A stretch of DNA of 60,947 nucleotides from Desmonostoc muscorum FACHB-395 (GCF_014698035.1 NZ_JACJSF010000045.1:1-60947), one strand, 5' to 3'; shown: positions 14,092 to 23,131, numbered from the stretch's first letter. Numbers and translations: made by a program. Notes: generated by a model from the sequence alone, not told the origin.

Positions 14092-16692
14092 TCAAATTCT
14101 GGATAGACTAGCAGTACTTGTAGTAGCTAGTGTACTACTTTGAGAAATCGGAATCTCAACCCAAAATTCTGCTCCCTGTCCTGGTTCTGAAATACACCAG
14201 ATAGCTCCATTGTGTTTTTCTGCGACAATCTGAGCGCTAATTGCCAATCCTAATCCTGTGCCTTTACCTGCGGGTTTTGTGGTAAAGAAAGGGTCAAATA
14301 ATCGTTCCTTAACTGCTGGGCTTATGCCAGCACCATTATCTGCAATTTGTATAGTTATACGATCTGGGTTGCGTAACTGAGTACGAATTACAATTTGGCT
14401 GGGGTTAGCTTCTATGTCTTCAAGAGTTCGCTGACTGTTATAACTATCTAGGGCATCAATGGCATTACTGATGAGATTCATAAATACCTGATTGAGTTGT
14501 CCAGCATAGCAATCTACTAAAGGGATATCACCATATTCTTTTACTATTTCAATTCCGGTATTTCCAGATGTTTGTTTGAGGCGATTTTGTAAAATCAGTA
14601 GGGTGCTATCAATACCTTCGTGAATGTTGACAGGCTTCATATCCGCTTCGTCAAGTCGAGAAAAATTCCGCAAGGATAGAACTATTTCACGAATGCGATT
14701 AGCTCCCATTTTCATTGAAGTTAGAATTTTAGGTAGATCCTCAGCCATAAAGTCAAGGTCGATCGCTTCTATATAAGCTTGTACTTCATGTGTTGGATTA
14801 GCATAGGACTTTTGATACAGTTCTACCAGTTCCAATAAGCCCAGCGTATATTCATTTACATGAGTAAGATTACCGTAGATAAAGTTAACTGGGTTATTGA
14901 TTTCGTGAGCTACCCCAGCCACTAATTGACCTAAACTCGACATTTTTTCAGTTTGAATTAGTTGAGCTTGGGTCTGTTTGAGATTGTGTAGTACTTGGTT
15001 GAGTTGTTCTGCTTGAGTAGTTGCAGCAGCAGTCGCAGCGCGGCTTTGATTATACAATTGGGCTTGGTCAATGGCGATCGCTAACTGGTCAGCTACGCCT
15101 CGAATTAGTTCCACCTCTTCATCACTCCAAGAACGTAGCGCCCTACTATGTTCGCAGACAATCACACCCAAGCGACCCGACTGAGTTTGAACCGCAACTG
15201 TTAAGAGAGACTTAAAACCCAATGTCACCAGTAAATTCCGATTTTTGAAATCAAGCCAGGGATCTGTTGCAATGTCATCAAAGCAAAGCAAATTCCCTTG
15301 CAGAATAGCTTCACTTAGTGCTTCCACATTCTGGATAGGAGAACAGCCTAAAGGTTCTGGTAAGTCGGGAGCGCAAGCTTGTTGACTGAGTTCAAAACTA
15401 GTAGATTCATCTTCTTGATGACACCAAAAAAACTGGCATCGATCAATCTGTAGCAGTTCCCGAACTTCAACTACTACTGTACTCAAAATCGTATTTAGAT
15501 CCAACGAGTTGCGAATTTGACTAGATAAACGAGTTTTAAGAATTTTTTCCCGTTCAACTAGCTTTCGTAACTCAGCTTCAGACTGCTTTAACTCTAGCTG
15601 GGCCATCTGACGATTGACGCTAGCTTTTGCTAGTAGCCAAGAACCAATGCCAATGAGTCCTACCAACCCAGCATATAGAAGTAGCAATTGGCTCAAAAAT
15701 CGGTTTGATTTGGCCATCAACATCTCTGGTGATACCCATGAGACAATCTTCCAATAATAGGATTTGGCATCAATTTGATTTTGGCTTGGTGCAAAAGCCT
15801 GTCCTGCTCCTGTACTAGATTTTTGTCCTTCAAGAAGTGGATAAACTGTAGTAAAAGTGAACATTCCCTCAGCAGTTTGGAATTGTCCCGATTCTTTTTG
15901 AGAAATTTGCTGCCATGCTTGGGGAAAAGTTTTGCCAAAAGTGTGGTTTTTGCGACCGGGAAACATAAATCCCCATTCGTCCTCAGATTTAGCCCCTTTT
16001 AACCAATAACCATCAGCATTCAGCAGCATTCCCTGACTAGGTACGTTAGCGAAAGCTTGATTAAAATTATCCAGCAGTTTAGCACCGAAATAATTTAACA
16101 CTACAATGCCTCGTTTTTGTCCACGACGATCAAAAACGGGAGTGCCAAAGCGGATCATTGGCTTCAAGGGTTGTTCAACCTGACCTCGTTCAATGTTGAG
16201 GTCAAGGGGAGAGACAAATACTTCTCCTTGGTTCAGTCGTAAAGTGTCATTAAACCAGTAGCGCTTGGCTTGCACTTGCAGTTTTTCTTCGGGGACAATC
16301 TCTGGTTCACCCTGTTTGAAGTTGACTCTGACAACTTCTTTACCTGATTGATCCAAAAAGCGAATTTGGTCGTAAAGTTTTTTATATTGAGAAAATGATA
16401 AGAATTCTCTGGATAGTGCCTGTTTATCTTTATCTACTCCTTCTAAAATTTTCTGTAGCTCGTTTTGTCTAGAAATGACAATCAAATCTGAAACAACTGA
16501 ATGAAAGTCTCCGCTAATTACTTTTGTTTGTAAATCTACCTTGTCAAGTTCATTAGTTTTTAATACAATTTTCTCAGTCTGTACCTGTTGGTAATAAATA
16601 GTTCCTACAACACTTCCAACGAAGGCCGATAATGGTAAAAAAACGGCTAAAAAGTGTTTGATTAAAATTCGTGAATGGCTCTGTGATGACAT
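14092..16692 (-). CDS. Large membrane sensor histidine kinase (dCache-GAF-HisKA-HATPase)
   Basis: An 866-residue kinase. A membrane helix at about 14-32 and another near 337-355 flank a roughly 300-residue periplasmic double-Cache-like domain. Next come a helical linker, a GAF domain (about 395-545, RLSSQIRNSLDLNTILSTVV to LIRGVADQLAIAIDQ), a coiled coil, the H-box VAGVAHEINNPVNF with histidine near 595, and a HATPase with NAIDAL, DNGAGIS and GKGTGLGLAI. No receiver domain and no adjacent response regulator gene are present, so it is an orphan kinase. The H-box and linker TQAQLIQTEKMSSLGQ are almost the same as in the PAS kinase at 23982-25370, so the two share a recent catalytic-module origin. 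Confidence 0.93.
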   Translation of the reverse strand: MSSQSHSRILIKHFLAVFLPLSAFVGSVVGTIYYQQVQTEKIVLKTNELDKVDLQTKVISGDFHSVVSDLIVISRQNELQKILEGVDKDKQALSREFLSFSQYKKLYDQIRFLDQSGKEVVRVNFKQGEPEIVPEEKLQVQAKRYWFNDTLRLNQGEVFVSPLDLNIERGQVEQPLKPMIRFGTPVFDRRGQKRGIVVLNYFGAKLLDNFNQAFANVPSQGMLLNADGYWLKGAKSEDEWGFMFPGRKNHTFGKTFPQAWQQISQKESGQFQTAEGMFTFTTVYPLLEGQKSSTGAGQAFAPSQNQIDAKSYYWKIVSWVSPEMLMAKSNRFLSQLLLLYAGLVGLIGIGSWLLAKASVNRQMAQLELKQSEAELRKLVEREKILKTRLSSQIRNSLDLNTILSTVVVEVRELLQIDRCQFFWCHQEDESTSFELSQQACAPDLPEPLGCSPIQNVEALSEAILQGNLLCFDDIATDPWLDFKNRNLLVTLGFKSLLTVAVQTQSGRLGVIVCEHSRALRSWSDEEVELIRGVADQLAIAIDQAQLYNQSRAATAAATTQAEQLNQVLHNLKQTQAQLIQTEKMSSLGQLVAGVAHEINNPVNFIYGNLTHVNEYTLGLLELVELYQKSYANPTHEVQAYIEAIDLDFMAEDLPKILTSMKMGANRIREIVLSLRNFSRLDEADMKPVNIHEGIDSTLLILQNRLKQTSGNTGIEIVKEYGDIPLVDCYAGQLNQVFMNLISNAIDALDSYNSQRTLEDIEANPSQIVIRTQLRNPDRITIQIADNGAGISPAVKERLFDPFFTTKPAGKGTGLGLAISAQIVAEKHNGAIWCISEPGQGAEFWVEIPISQSSTLATTSTASLSRI

Positions 16693-17113
16693 ATCTGATA
16701 CTTAAGTACGATTCAGAAAAAAATCGGGCTAAAAATCAGCTAAGTTCCAGCTACGCCATATTTTCGGAGTCAAGGTTGAGAAAAGCCTTTTTCTCTTGGT
16801 AGGTATAGCTAATCAGCCCAGCTACCAAATTCACCATGAAATTGAATACTCTGCGACTTCTGGAATGTTCTAGTTGAACAATATTCCACCCTTTTTTGCT
16901 ATTGTGGGTTAGATACTCTCATAGTCAGTACCGAAAAATTACCTAATTAGAAAATTACACTTGCAATTGCTTTTCAATACTGAAAATAATGAGAAGCTAT
17001 GGCTACGACAGACTATTCGGCATCGCTAAAAATGGTTCTTTATTCTGGCGCTGCGATCGCACATCAATAGATTACGTACAATCTATCTAGAATCAGATTT
17101 GGCAAAACCGCTC
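16693..17113. other. Intergenic region, no gene seen
   Basis: About 420 bp between the divergent sensor-kinase and Uma2-type genes. It holds only a weak hairpin (GAGAAAA / TTTTCTC near 16778-16795) and presumably both promoters. I see no RNA gene or coding frame. Confidence 0.5.
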
Positions 17114-17836
17114 ATGTTAAACTACAATCCGCTACATTGTTTGCCATCTTCAGAAGAGCTACCCGACTCAAATGATACCCCTGTGGATAATGAAGTCCAA
17201 AATTTAATTCCCGGCTTGCTGAAAACGACACTGGCTCTAGTTTGGTGCGATCGTTGGGATTGGTTTTTTGGCGTTGATATGGGTATTTATTATCACCCAG
17301 ACAAACCAGCCATTGTTCCTGATGGGTTTCTTAGCTTAGGAGTTAAACGTGTAATTGATGAGGACTTACGCCTAAGTTATGTGCTATGGGAAGAAAAAAA
17401 GCTGCCAATTCTAGCACTAGAAGTTGTTTCTCAAATATATCGGGAAGAACATAGCAGCAAGAAAGAACTCTATGCCAAAGAATTAGGAATTTTGTACTAT
17501 GTTGTGTATAGTCCCCTTCGCCGGAAAAAGACACCTTTGGAGGTGTATCACCTAGTTGATGGGGAATATATCTTAATGTCAGGAAATCCCGTTTGGCTAC
17601 CAGAAATTGGTTTAGGAATTGGACGAGAACGGGGAATTTATCAAGGTATAGTCCGGGAATGGCTGTATTGGTATGACGAGGAAGGGCAAAAATTGCTCAC
17701 ACCAGAAGAACGCATTAGAGAAGCGGAAGAACGCGCAGCTTTTGAAGAAGAGAGACGTGTGGAAGCAGAACAAAAAGTGAAAATGTTAATTGAAAGGTTG
17801 AATGCGCTTGGTGTTGATCCAGAAACTTTGTTATAG
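17114..17836 (+). CDS. Uma2-family (DUF820) putative endonuclease
   Basis: A protein of 240 residues from ATG 17114 (a TTG 15 bases upstream is an alternative). It follows the cyanobacterial Uma2 pattern: PSSEELPDSNDTPVDNE, then the PD-(D/E)XK-like core with GVDMGIYYHPDKPAIVPDGFLSLG (D as first acid) and PILALEVVSQIYREEHSSKKELYAKELGILYYVVY (E-V-V then K). The C-terminal 50 residues are a charged coiled coil with EERIREAEERAAFEEERR, ending in LNALGVDPETLL, a typical tail. Uma2 genes are numerous in Nostoc; their physiological role is poorly known. Confidence 0.88.
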   Translation: MLNYNPLHCLPSSEELPDSNDTPVDNEVQNLIPGLLKTTLALVWCDRWDWFFGVDMGIYYHPDKPAIVPDGFLSLGVKRVIDEDLRLSYVLWEEKKLPILALEVVSQIYREEHSSKKELYAKELGILYYVVYSPLRRKKTPLEVYHLVDGEYILMSGNPVWLPEIGLGIGRERGIYQGIVREWLYWYDEEGQKLLTPEERIREAEERAAFEEERRVEAEQKVKMLIERLNALGVDPETLL

Positions 17837-17984
17837 ATTCACCAGATTTTGTAATTTTCGCTGCCTTAATGTTAATTAGCTTCCTGGGTAGGGAATTATA
17901 TCTATAAGCAACTAATAGCTTAACGGTACAAATCGTAATGACTTGTTGCTAAATAAATATATTTATCAAAACCTTCATCAAAAT

Positions 17985-18692
17985 ATGGAAGTTAAATTAG
18001 GATTTGGAGCAGTCCCAAAACCTCAATATGTCTTTGTCAGCAAAGAATCGGATCACTGCTGGTATATGCTTGCTGAAGATGAAAAACGCATCCCAATTTA
18101 TGATAGAGCTTTGACTGGGGTAATTACAGGGATAGAAGTTAATAAAAAGGTTGAAACTAAATTCGGGCCAGTTGAAAAAAACGATTTATATATTTTGGCA
18201 GATAAACCTTATATTATCCGTTCAGGTAGCGACTCTTTCTTTTCTAAAAGTTTATTGTTATCTTTAGATACCCTTACTTATAAAGAATTGTGTAATCCAC
18301 TAACGATCGCCGTTAGTCCTGGAGATAGTAATGTAGTTTTTTGTAAAATTTACGACCCAATAACTTATCGTTCTGTAGGTGTTAGTTGGGATGGACATAA
18401 GGAATTAGACTGGCAAGCTGTAGGGCAAAAAGTAAGTTTAAAAATTAATAAGATTCACAATTTGAATCCAGATAAAAATCAATCTCAATCAGAAACAATT
18501 GACAATATAAAAACGCCTGAACCGCGTGATGTTTTTATAGCTAAAACTGACACATATTTAGCTCAATTAAATTGGACTCCAGATCAGGGAAGGGAGTATT
18601 TGCAGCAGAAATATGGCAAGCGATCGCGTCTACAACTCACTGATACAGAAATTCTGGATTTCATTGATTACCTGAAGCTACAACTAACCTAA
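17985..18692 (+). CDS. Uncharacterised cyanobacterial protein with YGKRSR tail motif
   Basis: With ATG 17985 (MEVKLGFG) it has 235 residues; a TTG start at 17943 would add 14 residues of poor quality. Residues 1-150 look beta-rich and cytoplasmic without signal or membrane segments. After an Asn/Gln/Ser-rich linker, the last 45 residues read LNWTPDQGREYLQQKYGKRSRLQLTD..ILDFIDYLK. A tail of this pattern recurs, as I recall, at the ends of several unrelated cyanobacterial proteins, so it may be a portable interaction module. I do not recognise the main domain and assign no function. Codon use and position suggest a real gene next to the Uma2-type gene. Confidence 0.65.
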   Translation: MEVKLGFGAVPKPQYVFVSKESDHCWYMLAEDEKRIPIYDRALTGVITGIEVNKKVETKFGPVEKNDLYILADKPYIIRSGSDSFFSKSLLLSLDTLTYKELCNPLTIAVSPGDSNVVFCKIYDPITYRSVGVSWDGHKELDWQAVGQKVSLKINKIHNLNPDKNQSQSETIDNIKTPEPRDVFIAKTDTYLAQLNWTPDQGREYLQQKYGKRSRLQLTDTEILDFIDYLKLQLT

Positions 18693-18993
18693 AAGTGCCC
18701 AACTTAGCTGCTGTTGGGTTAGTGTGCGATAACTGCGATTACCCTTCTGCGTGCGTAGGCGTAGCACGTCGTAGACATCGCTTGTCCATTGCATTGAGAT
18801 GTTAGCCTCCCACAGCGATCGCACTCAACACGAGCATGATTGACAACTGCATTAATCGCAGTCTCAAATTTATACCTTCTGAATGTTCATTAGTGAGTAT
18901 CTCCGGGAAGCATAAGTATAAGGTGATGCCTTATTTTGATGTTCAACCCCTAGACAAGTACTAACCAAATATTAATCACATCAGGAGTATTTC
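18693..18993. other. Intergenic region with palindromic repeat
   Basis: About 300 bp. It holds a Nostoc palindromic repeat at 18750-18781 and, at its end, the ribosome-binding site CAGGAG seven bases before ATG 18994. No gene seen. Confidence 0.5.
18750..18781. repeat. Dispersed palindromic repeat
   Basis: GCGTAGGCGTAGC, then CGTCGTAGACATCGCT. It is the closest relative in this window of the copy embedded in the porin gene at 42282-42315. Confidence 0.7.
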
Positions 18994-19956
18994 ATGATTC
19001 CACTGATTTTGGGTGCTATTGCTTTAGGAACTGCTGCTTTCGGAGCAGTAAAAGGTGCTGAAGGTGTTGGGAATATGAATGAAGCGAAGGAAATTGGTGA
19101 ACGTGCCCAAAACCGTCACTCCTATGCAGTCGATGAGTTGAAAGCAGACTGGGAGGCGACTAACGAGCTTGCAGAAGAGTATGGTCAACTTCAGCTTGAT
19201 GTGATGATGACTACAGTTGGGCGCTTTCTTGACTTTATTGAACGAAATATTGGTAAATCAAAACAAAGCGAGAAGGAGTTTTTAGAAGGGCTAGAAGGAA
19301 TTTCAGTTCAGCAGATTAAGGAGTACAAAGCTGCCGCATTAGAAGCTGAACAGTTTTTCAACGGTGGCACTAAAGCGATTGGAGCAGCAGCAGCAGGATA
19401 TGGTGGTGCAATGAGTCTTGCTACCTCTGTAGGAGTAGCCAGCACTGGGACACTTATAGGAGGACTTAGCGGTGCAGCAGCCTGGAATGCAACTCTAGCA
19501 TGGTTGGGCGGTGGCTCATTAGCTGCTGGCGGTGGAGGTATGGCTCTTGGTTCTCTTGTGTTAGGTGGTATCACTGTTGGCCCCGCTGTTCTTATTGGAG
19601 GCTTTGTGCTTGCTGGTGAAGGCGAAAAAGCATTGACAAAGGCATGGGAGTACAACGCTGAAGTCAACACTGCAATCGTTAAAATCGAAGCAGCAAAAGA
19701 CTTTATGCAACAAGTAAAACGGCGGATTACTGAGTTACAAGGTGTATTTGAATGTCTGAATAAATCTGCTATTTTAGGTCTTCAAGAACTTGAATCTTTA
19801 CCATCATTCGACAAAAACAGGGACGCTAGTAAGTTTCAAAAAGTCGCGCTTTTTGTTAAAGCACTTGCAGAAATCATGAAAACTCCTGTTTTAGATACTG
19901 AAGGGCAGTTGAATCCTGTTACTGCGAATATACAAGCCAAATATCGTACTTTGTGA
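18994..19956 (+). CDS. Glycine-zipper membrane protein with helical arms, unknown function
   Basis: A 320-residue protein with RBS CAGGAG. Residues 1-25 form a hydrophobic Gly/Ala helix (LILGAIALGTAAFGAV). Residues 28-122 are long, charged and probably coiled-coil. Residues 124-210 are extremely rich in Gly and Ala, with STGTLIGGLSGAAAWNATLAW followed by LGGGSLAAGGGGMALGS and a last hydrophobic stretch. A second helical arm (212-265) and a short tail follow. I recall the TNATLAWLGGG-type motif from a widespread uncharacterised bacterial family. Two helical arms around a hydrophobic hairpin recall alpha-pore-forming toxins, but this is inference only. It forms a two-gene unit with the gene 11 bp downstream. 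Confidence 0.8.
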   Translation: MIPLILGAIALGTAAFGAVKGAEGVGNMNEAKEIGERAQNRHSYAVDELKADWEATNELAEEYGQLQLDVMMTTVGRFLDFIERNIGKSKQSEKEFLEGLEGISVQQIKEYKAAALEAEQFFNGGTKAIGAAAAGYGGAMSLATSVGVASTGTLIGGLSGAAAWNATLAWLGGGSLAAGGGGMALGSLVLGGITVGPAVLIGGFVLAGEGEKALTKAWEYNAEVNTAIVKIEAAKDFMQQVKRRITELQGVFECLNKSAILGLQELESLPSFDKNRDASKFQKVALFVKALAEIMKTPVLDTEGQLNPVTANIQAKYRTL

Positions 19957-19967
19957 GGTAATTAGGA

Positions 19968-20372
19968 ATGTCGACCAAAAAAGTTACCACAGTAGTCAAG
20001 GAATTTATCAATCCTGCTGAATGCTTACAGCAAATGGTTTCAGCCTATACTGAATATAAAATAATTGCCGAACAAGAACAGACAAAGAGACTAGAAATTG
20101 ATGTTTGGGAAAAAGAAACAATCACCAAGATAAACGCCCAGCGAGAGTTGTTGATGGCGTATCTAGATCGCTCTTTTGATGAACGTGCAGAAAACTTTCG
20201 CGCTTTGTTTGCTGTCGTTGATAATGCGATCGCATCCGGCAATAATGAACAACTAGCCCTTACATTAAACTCAATCACAGAAATAGCTAAATCCTGCCCA
20301 TTCAAAGAACTTGCAAATTTAGCTTCTGTTCGCGCTGCTCTAGATGATCCAGATCACGAATGGACATTTTGA
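19968..20372 (+). CDS. Small helical partner of the glycine-zipper protein
   Basis: A 134-residue protein with no signal or membrane helix. It is mostly alpha-helical: a charged coiled coil (about 30-75, YKIIAEQEQTKRLEIDVWEKE), then helices with FRALFAVVDNAIASGN and LNSITEIAKSCPFKEL. It ends in the acidic and aromatic LDDPDHEWTF. I do not recognise a named family, though a tail of this shape is familiar from small proteins next to the upstream family. The gene starts 11 bp after its neighbour with a weak AGGA site and ends just before a strong terminator, so both form one transcript. An immunity, chaperone or regulator role is a guess from gene order. Confidence 0.75.
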   Translation: MSTKKVTTVVKEFINPAECLQQMVSAYTEYKIIAEQEQTKRLEIDVWEKETITKINAQRELLMAYLDRSFDERAENFRALFAVVDNAIASGNNEQLALTLNSITEIAKSCPFKELANLASVRAALDDPDHEWTF

Positions 20373-20409
20373 TTTTATAACAGTGCGATCGCAATCCCAA
20401 ACCTTTCTC

Positions 20410-20436
20410 AAAAAGCCTACCAACGTAGGCTTTTTT
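20410..20436 (+). terminator. Rho-independent terminator
   Basis: Perfect 11 bp stem AAAAAGCCTAC / GTAGGCTTTTT with loop CAAC and a final T-run. It closes the two-gene unit at 18994-20372. Confidence 0.9.
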
Positions 20437-20600
20437 CATGTAGTACGAGGCTTACGGGTTACAAAGGCTTTGAGGATAATAGTGATCGCATCGATAGTGG
20501 CGATCGCAATAGTTGGGCTGTCTGCTCAATCCACAAATTAAAATCTGTTTTATAAGTTACGTTCATAACCATTATCGATCTTAGGCAAGCCAAAATATTC

Positions 20601-20858
20601 TCATTTTCCAATACGCTCAAGTTCCTCTCGCAATACTCGCCGTAATGTCTCTTCTAACGGTTCACGGCGCTGCTGAATGTACTCACGCAAGGCATCGTTA
20701 ATCAAAGTTTGGTAATTTCCCCCACCTGCTGCGTGAACTTGGTCACGAAACCATGCTAGTACTTCATCATCTAGGCGAATTGTAATTCGAGTTTTGCCTG
20801 TTGGTATTGATTCAATCGCTCCCCGCTTACCCTCGCTAAAATCATACTCAGCTTCCAT
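20601..20858 (-). CDS. brnA: BrnA-family antitoxin
   Basis: An 85-residue protein (start ATG 20858; a GTG directly before it is possible). It carries the ribbon-helix-helix segment TRITIRLDDEVLAWFRDQV followed by GGGNYQTLINDALREYIQQR, which is the BrnA pattern. The charged helix at the end, REPLEETLRRVLREEL, is unusual in length and may serve oligomerisation. BrnA represses its operon and binds the RNase BrnT. Here the gene follows brnT directly, the usual order, but brnT is frameshifted. Confidence 0.85.
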   Translation of the reverse strand: MEAEYDFSEGKRGAIESIPTGKTRITIRLDDEVLAWFRDQVHAAGGGNYQTLINDALREYIQQRREPLEETLRRVLREELERIGK

Positions 20859-20861
20859 CAC

Positions 20862-21124
20862 TTATCCATCCTCATACTGCTTTTGTTCATAGCGCGTAGC
20901 TTGGCGGGCAGAAATCAATCGAATCTCATCATTGCGCCATGTATAAACAACTACTAGAACTCGATTGAAAGCACCTATCCCAATAGTGATAAATCTCTCT
21001 TCATCAAAACGTTTATCTGTGATGGTAATTGCTAAATCGTCAGAAAACACGGTTACTGCATCAGCAAAATCAACGCCATGTTTGCGAAGGCTGCTGCCTT
21101 ATCCCTATCCCACTGATACGCCAT
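20862..21124 (-). pseudogene. brnT: brnT toxin gene broken by a frameshift
   Basis: The intact 3' part encodes FSDDLAITITDKRFDEERFITIG, NRVLVVVYTWRN and IRLISARQATRYEQKQYEDG, the core of BrnT. Upstream, ATG 21124 begins MAYQWDRDKAAA, the family N-terminus. The missing middle LRKHGVDFADAVTVF is found in another frame from base 21089. The two frames join if one base is restored between 21089 and 21090 (on the plus strand inside GAAGGCTGCTGC). Thus the toxin of about 87 residues is interrupted by a one-base deletion. Programmed frameshifting or a sequencing error are alternatives. Confidence 0.8.
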
Positions 21125-21207
21125 CTAAATCTATTATATGCACATTTGTGCATACTACCAGATGAAGATTACTTAACTGGTGTAATTCTATGTGTTTTTT
21201 TCAAACC

Positions 21208-21483
21208 TCAAAAATCTTCATCATCAACAAAAAATTCCGCATCGTCTTCTAATCGAGAATTGCGCTGTCCAATACCAGCAAGTCCCCACAGAGGTTGCAG
21301 CAGTGCCATGCCAATTAACCCTAAACAAGCACTAAAAGCTAACACTAAACCCAGTGGTATCTGAATCGATTGGAATGTTAAGAATTTTAACGATACGGGT
21401 GTGGCATTTTGAACTGAAATAACTGCGATCGCGATTACCCAAACCGCTACAACTAGAGATGTCAAAAAAGGAGCGATTTTCAT
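21208..21483 (-). CDS. LapA-domain (DUF1049) membrane protein
   Basis: A 91-residue protein with two hydrophobic helices (about 8-25 and 42-65) joined by VQNATPVSLKFLTFQSIQIPLG. The N-A-x-P-V-x-L-x-F spacing followed by a Leu-rich helix is the LapA/DUF1049 pattern. The last 20 residues, with LEDDAEFFVDDEDF, are strongly acidic and cytoplasmic. In E. coli LapA acts in lipopolysaccharide assembly control; the cyanobacterial function is not established. It lies just downstream of the phosphohexomutase gene on the same strand (86 bp). Confidence 0.8.
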   Translation of the reverse strand: MKIAPFLTSLVVAVWVIAIAVISVQNATPVSLKFLTFQSIQIPLGLVLAFSACLGLIGMALLQPLWGLAGIGQRNSRLEDDAEFFVDDEDF

Positions 21484-21569
21484 AGTTTGAGCAAAGTTAG
21501 GAGTGAGATAACTGTTAATAGGAGTTAAGAATTATTAATTTACAAATTTTAACTTTTAACTGCTAATTC

Positions 21570-22994
21570 TTATCCCTCTAATTTAGCAATGACACTCTCT
21601 AACTCTTGGGCAATTTGGGTGAGTTTTTCGGGAGTGTTGGTTTCTAGGTAGACGCGCACCAGTGGTTCAGTACCGGAGGGACGCAATAAAACCCAGCTAC
21701 CTTCTTCTAAATACAGCTTAATACCGTCTTTACGCCCGACTTCCTTGACTTTAATTCCTGCTACCTCTGGAGGTGGATTTTTAGTAAAGGAGTCGATAAC
21801 GGCGGTTTTATGAGCCTCTGTGAGGTGCAAGTCTAGGCGGTTGTTGTAAAGTGGCCCATCGGCTTCAGCGATCGCTTCTTTAACCATCTGACTTAAAGGT
21901 TTACCTTCATAAGCGATCGCTTCTGCCACCAGCATATCGGCTAAAATCCCGTCTTTTTCGGGAATATGCCCGATAATACTCAAACCGCCTGATTCTTCTC
22001 CACCAATTAATACGGCAGTTTCCCGCATTTTTTCACCGATGTATTTAAAACCAACAGCTGTTTCGTAAATTTGCAGCCCATTTTTAGCAGCGAAATTATC
22101 CAACAGGTGGGTTGTAGCCACAGTACGAACGATAGCGCCGGTTTTACCTTTGTTTTTAATTAAATGACGTGCTAGAACTAACAACACAGTATTCGGAGTG
22201 AGGACAGTTCCTTGTTCATCAACAATACCAAAGCGATCGCTATCTCCATCCGTCGCCAAGCCCAAATCAGCTTGATCGCGGACTACAGCTTCCACTAACT
22301 CAACTAATTGTTCTCCTTTGGGTTCTGGCATTCCACCGCCAAATAAAACATCCCTCCAATCATGGAAACTTTCTAGCTGAACACCACTATGCTGCAAAAC
22401 TTCATCTAAATAGCCACGGGAGGTAGAATACAAAGCATCGTACTTTACCTTTAAATTAGCCCTTTTGATCTTTTCTATATCAAGTAGAGTGTAGATAAAT
22501 TGCAGGTAATCAGGTTTCGGATCGAAAATTGAAATTGAACCTGATGGGTTACTTCCAGGTAACTCATCCGATGCACTTTCTATATTTGCCACAATAGTAT
22601 CAGTAATCTCTGGAGTGGCAGGCCCAGCATAATCGGGTATATATTTAATTCCACAGTAAGGTGCTGGATTATGACTAGCAGTAAACATTAACGCCCCTGC
22701 GGAATTTAGATGACGGGCGTTGTAGGCAATTACTGGTGTGGGGCAATCCCGAACGGTAATTTTCACAGTCCAACCCAAGTCTGCCAGTACTTGGGCCGCA
22801 GTTTTGGCAAACTGGTCAGCTAAAAAGCGAGTATCGTAGGCAATAAGTACTGGTCTATCTTTTGTGTAGGCTGTTTCCAAGTAAGTGGCAATTGCCCTTG
22901 TTACTTTTCGCACGTTGGGGAAAGTAAAGTCATCGGCAATAATCCCTCGCCATCCATCGGTACCAAATTTTATCTTGCTAGACATTCTTGCCAC
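21570..22994 (-). CDS. Phosphoglucomutase/phosphomannomutase family protein
   Basis: A 474-residue alpha-D-phosphohexomutase with all four active-site loops: the phosphoserine loop TASHNPAPYCGIKY near residue 110, the metal loop DGDSDRFG near 251, the sugar-binding GGEESGGLS near 328, and the phosphate-binding RPSGTEPLVRVY near 448. The N-terminal FGTDGWRGIIADDFT is standard. It interconverts hexose 1- and 6-phosphates in the cytoplasm, feeding glycogen, sugar-nucleotide or cell-wall synthesis; substrate preference cannot be read. It may start at ATG 22994 or 22985. It differs from the degenerate mutase domain at 54817-57345, which lacks these residues. Confidence 0.93.
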   Translation of the reverse strand: MARMSSKIKFGTDGWRGIIADDFTFPNVRKVTRAIATYLETAYTKDRPVLIAYDTRFLADQFAKTAAQVLADLGWTVKITVRDCPTPVIAYNARHLNSAGALMFTASHNPAPYCGIKYIPDYAGPATPEITDTIVANIESASDELPGSNPSGSISIFDPKPDYLQFIYTLLDIEKIKRANLKVKYDALYSTSRGYLDEVLQHSGVQLESFHDWRDVLFGGGMPEPKGEQLVELVEAVVRDQADLGLATDGDSDRFGIVDEQGTVLTPNTVLLVLARHLIKNKGKTGAIVRTVATTHLLDNFAAKNGLQIYETAVGFKYIGEKMRETAVLIGGEESGGLSIIGHIPEKDGILADMLVAEAIAYEGKPLSQMVKEAIAEADGPLYNNRLDLHLTEAHKTAVIDSFTKNPPPEVAGIKVKEVGRKDGIKLYLEEGSWVLLRPSGTEPLVRVYLETNTPEKLTQIAQELESVIAKLEG

Positions 22995-23131
22995 TTGCTC
23001 CCGTACATTATCAGTACTATAAAAGCTTCCCGCAAAGCCTGTGTAGCAGCAACTATCCTCCGAAGTTCTTTTCTAAGTAAGCCTTAGTTTAAACTTCTTA
23101 CCACCGTATTTTCTCTCACTGTTTCTGAGCA

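Noticed and set aside
20344..20541. 65-codon plus-strand frame after the two-gene unit
   Set aside because: Overlaps the end of the partner gene and contains the strong terminator at 20410-20436.
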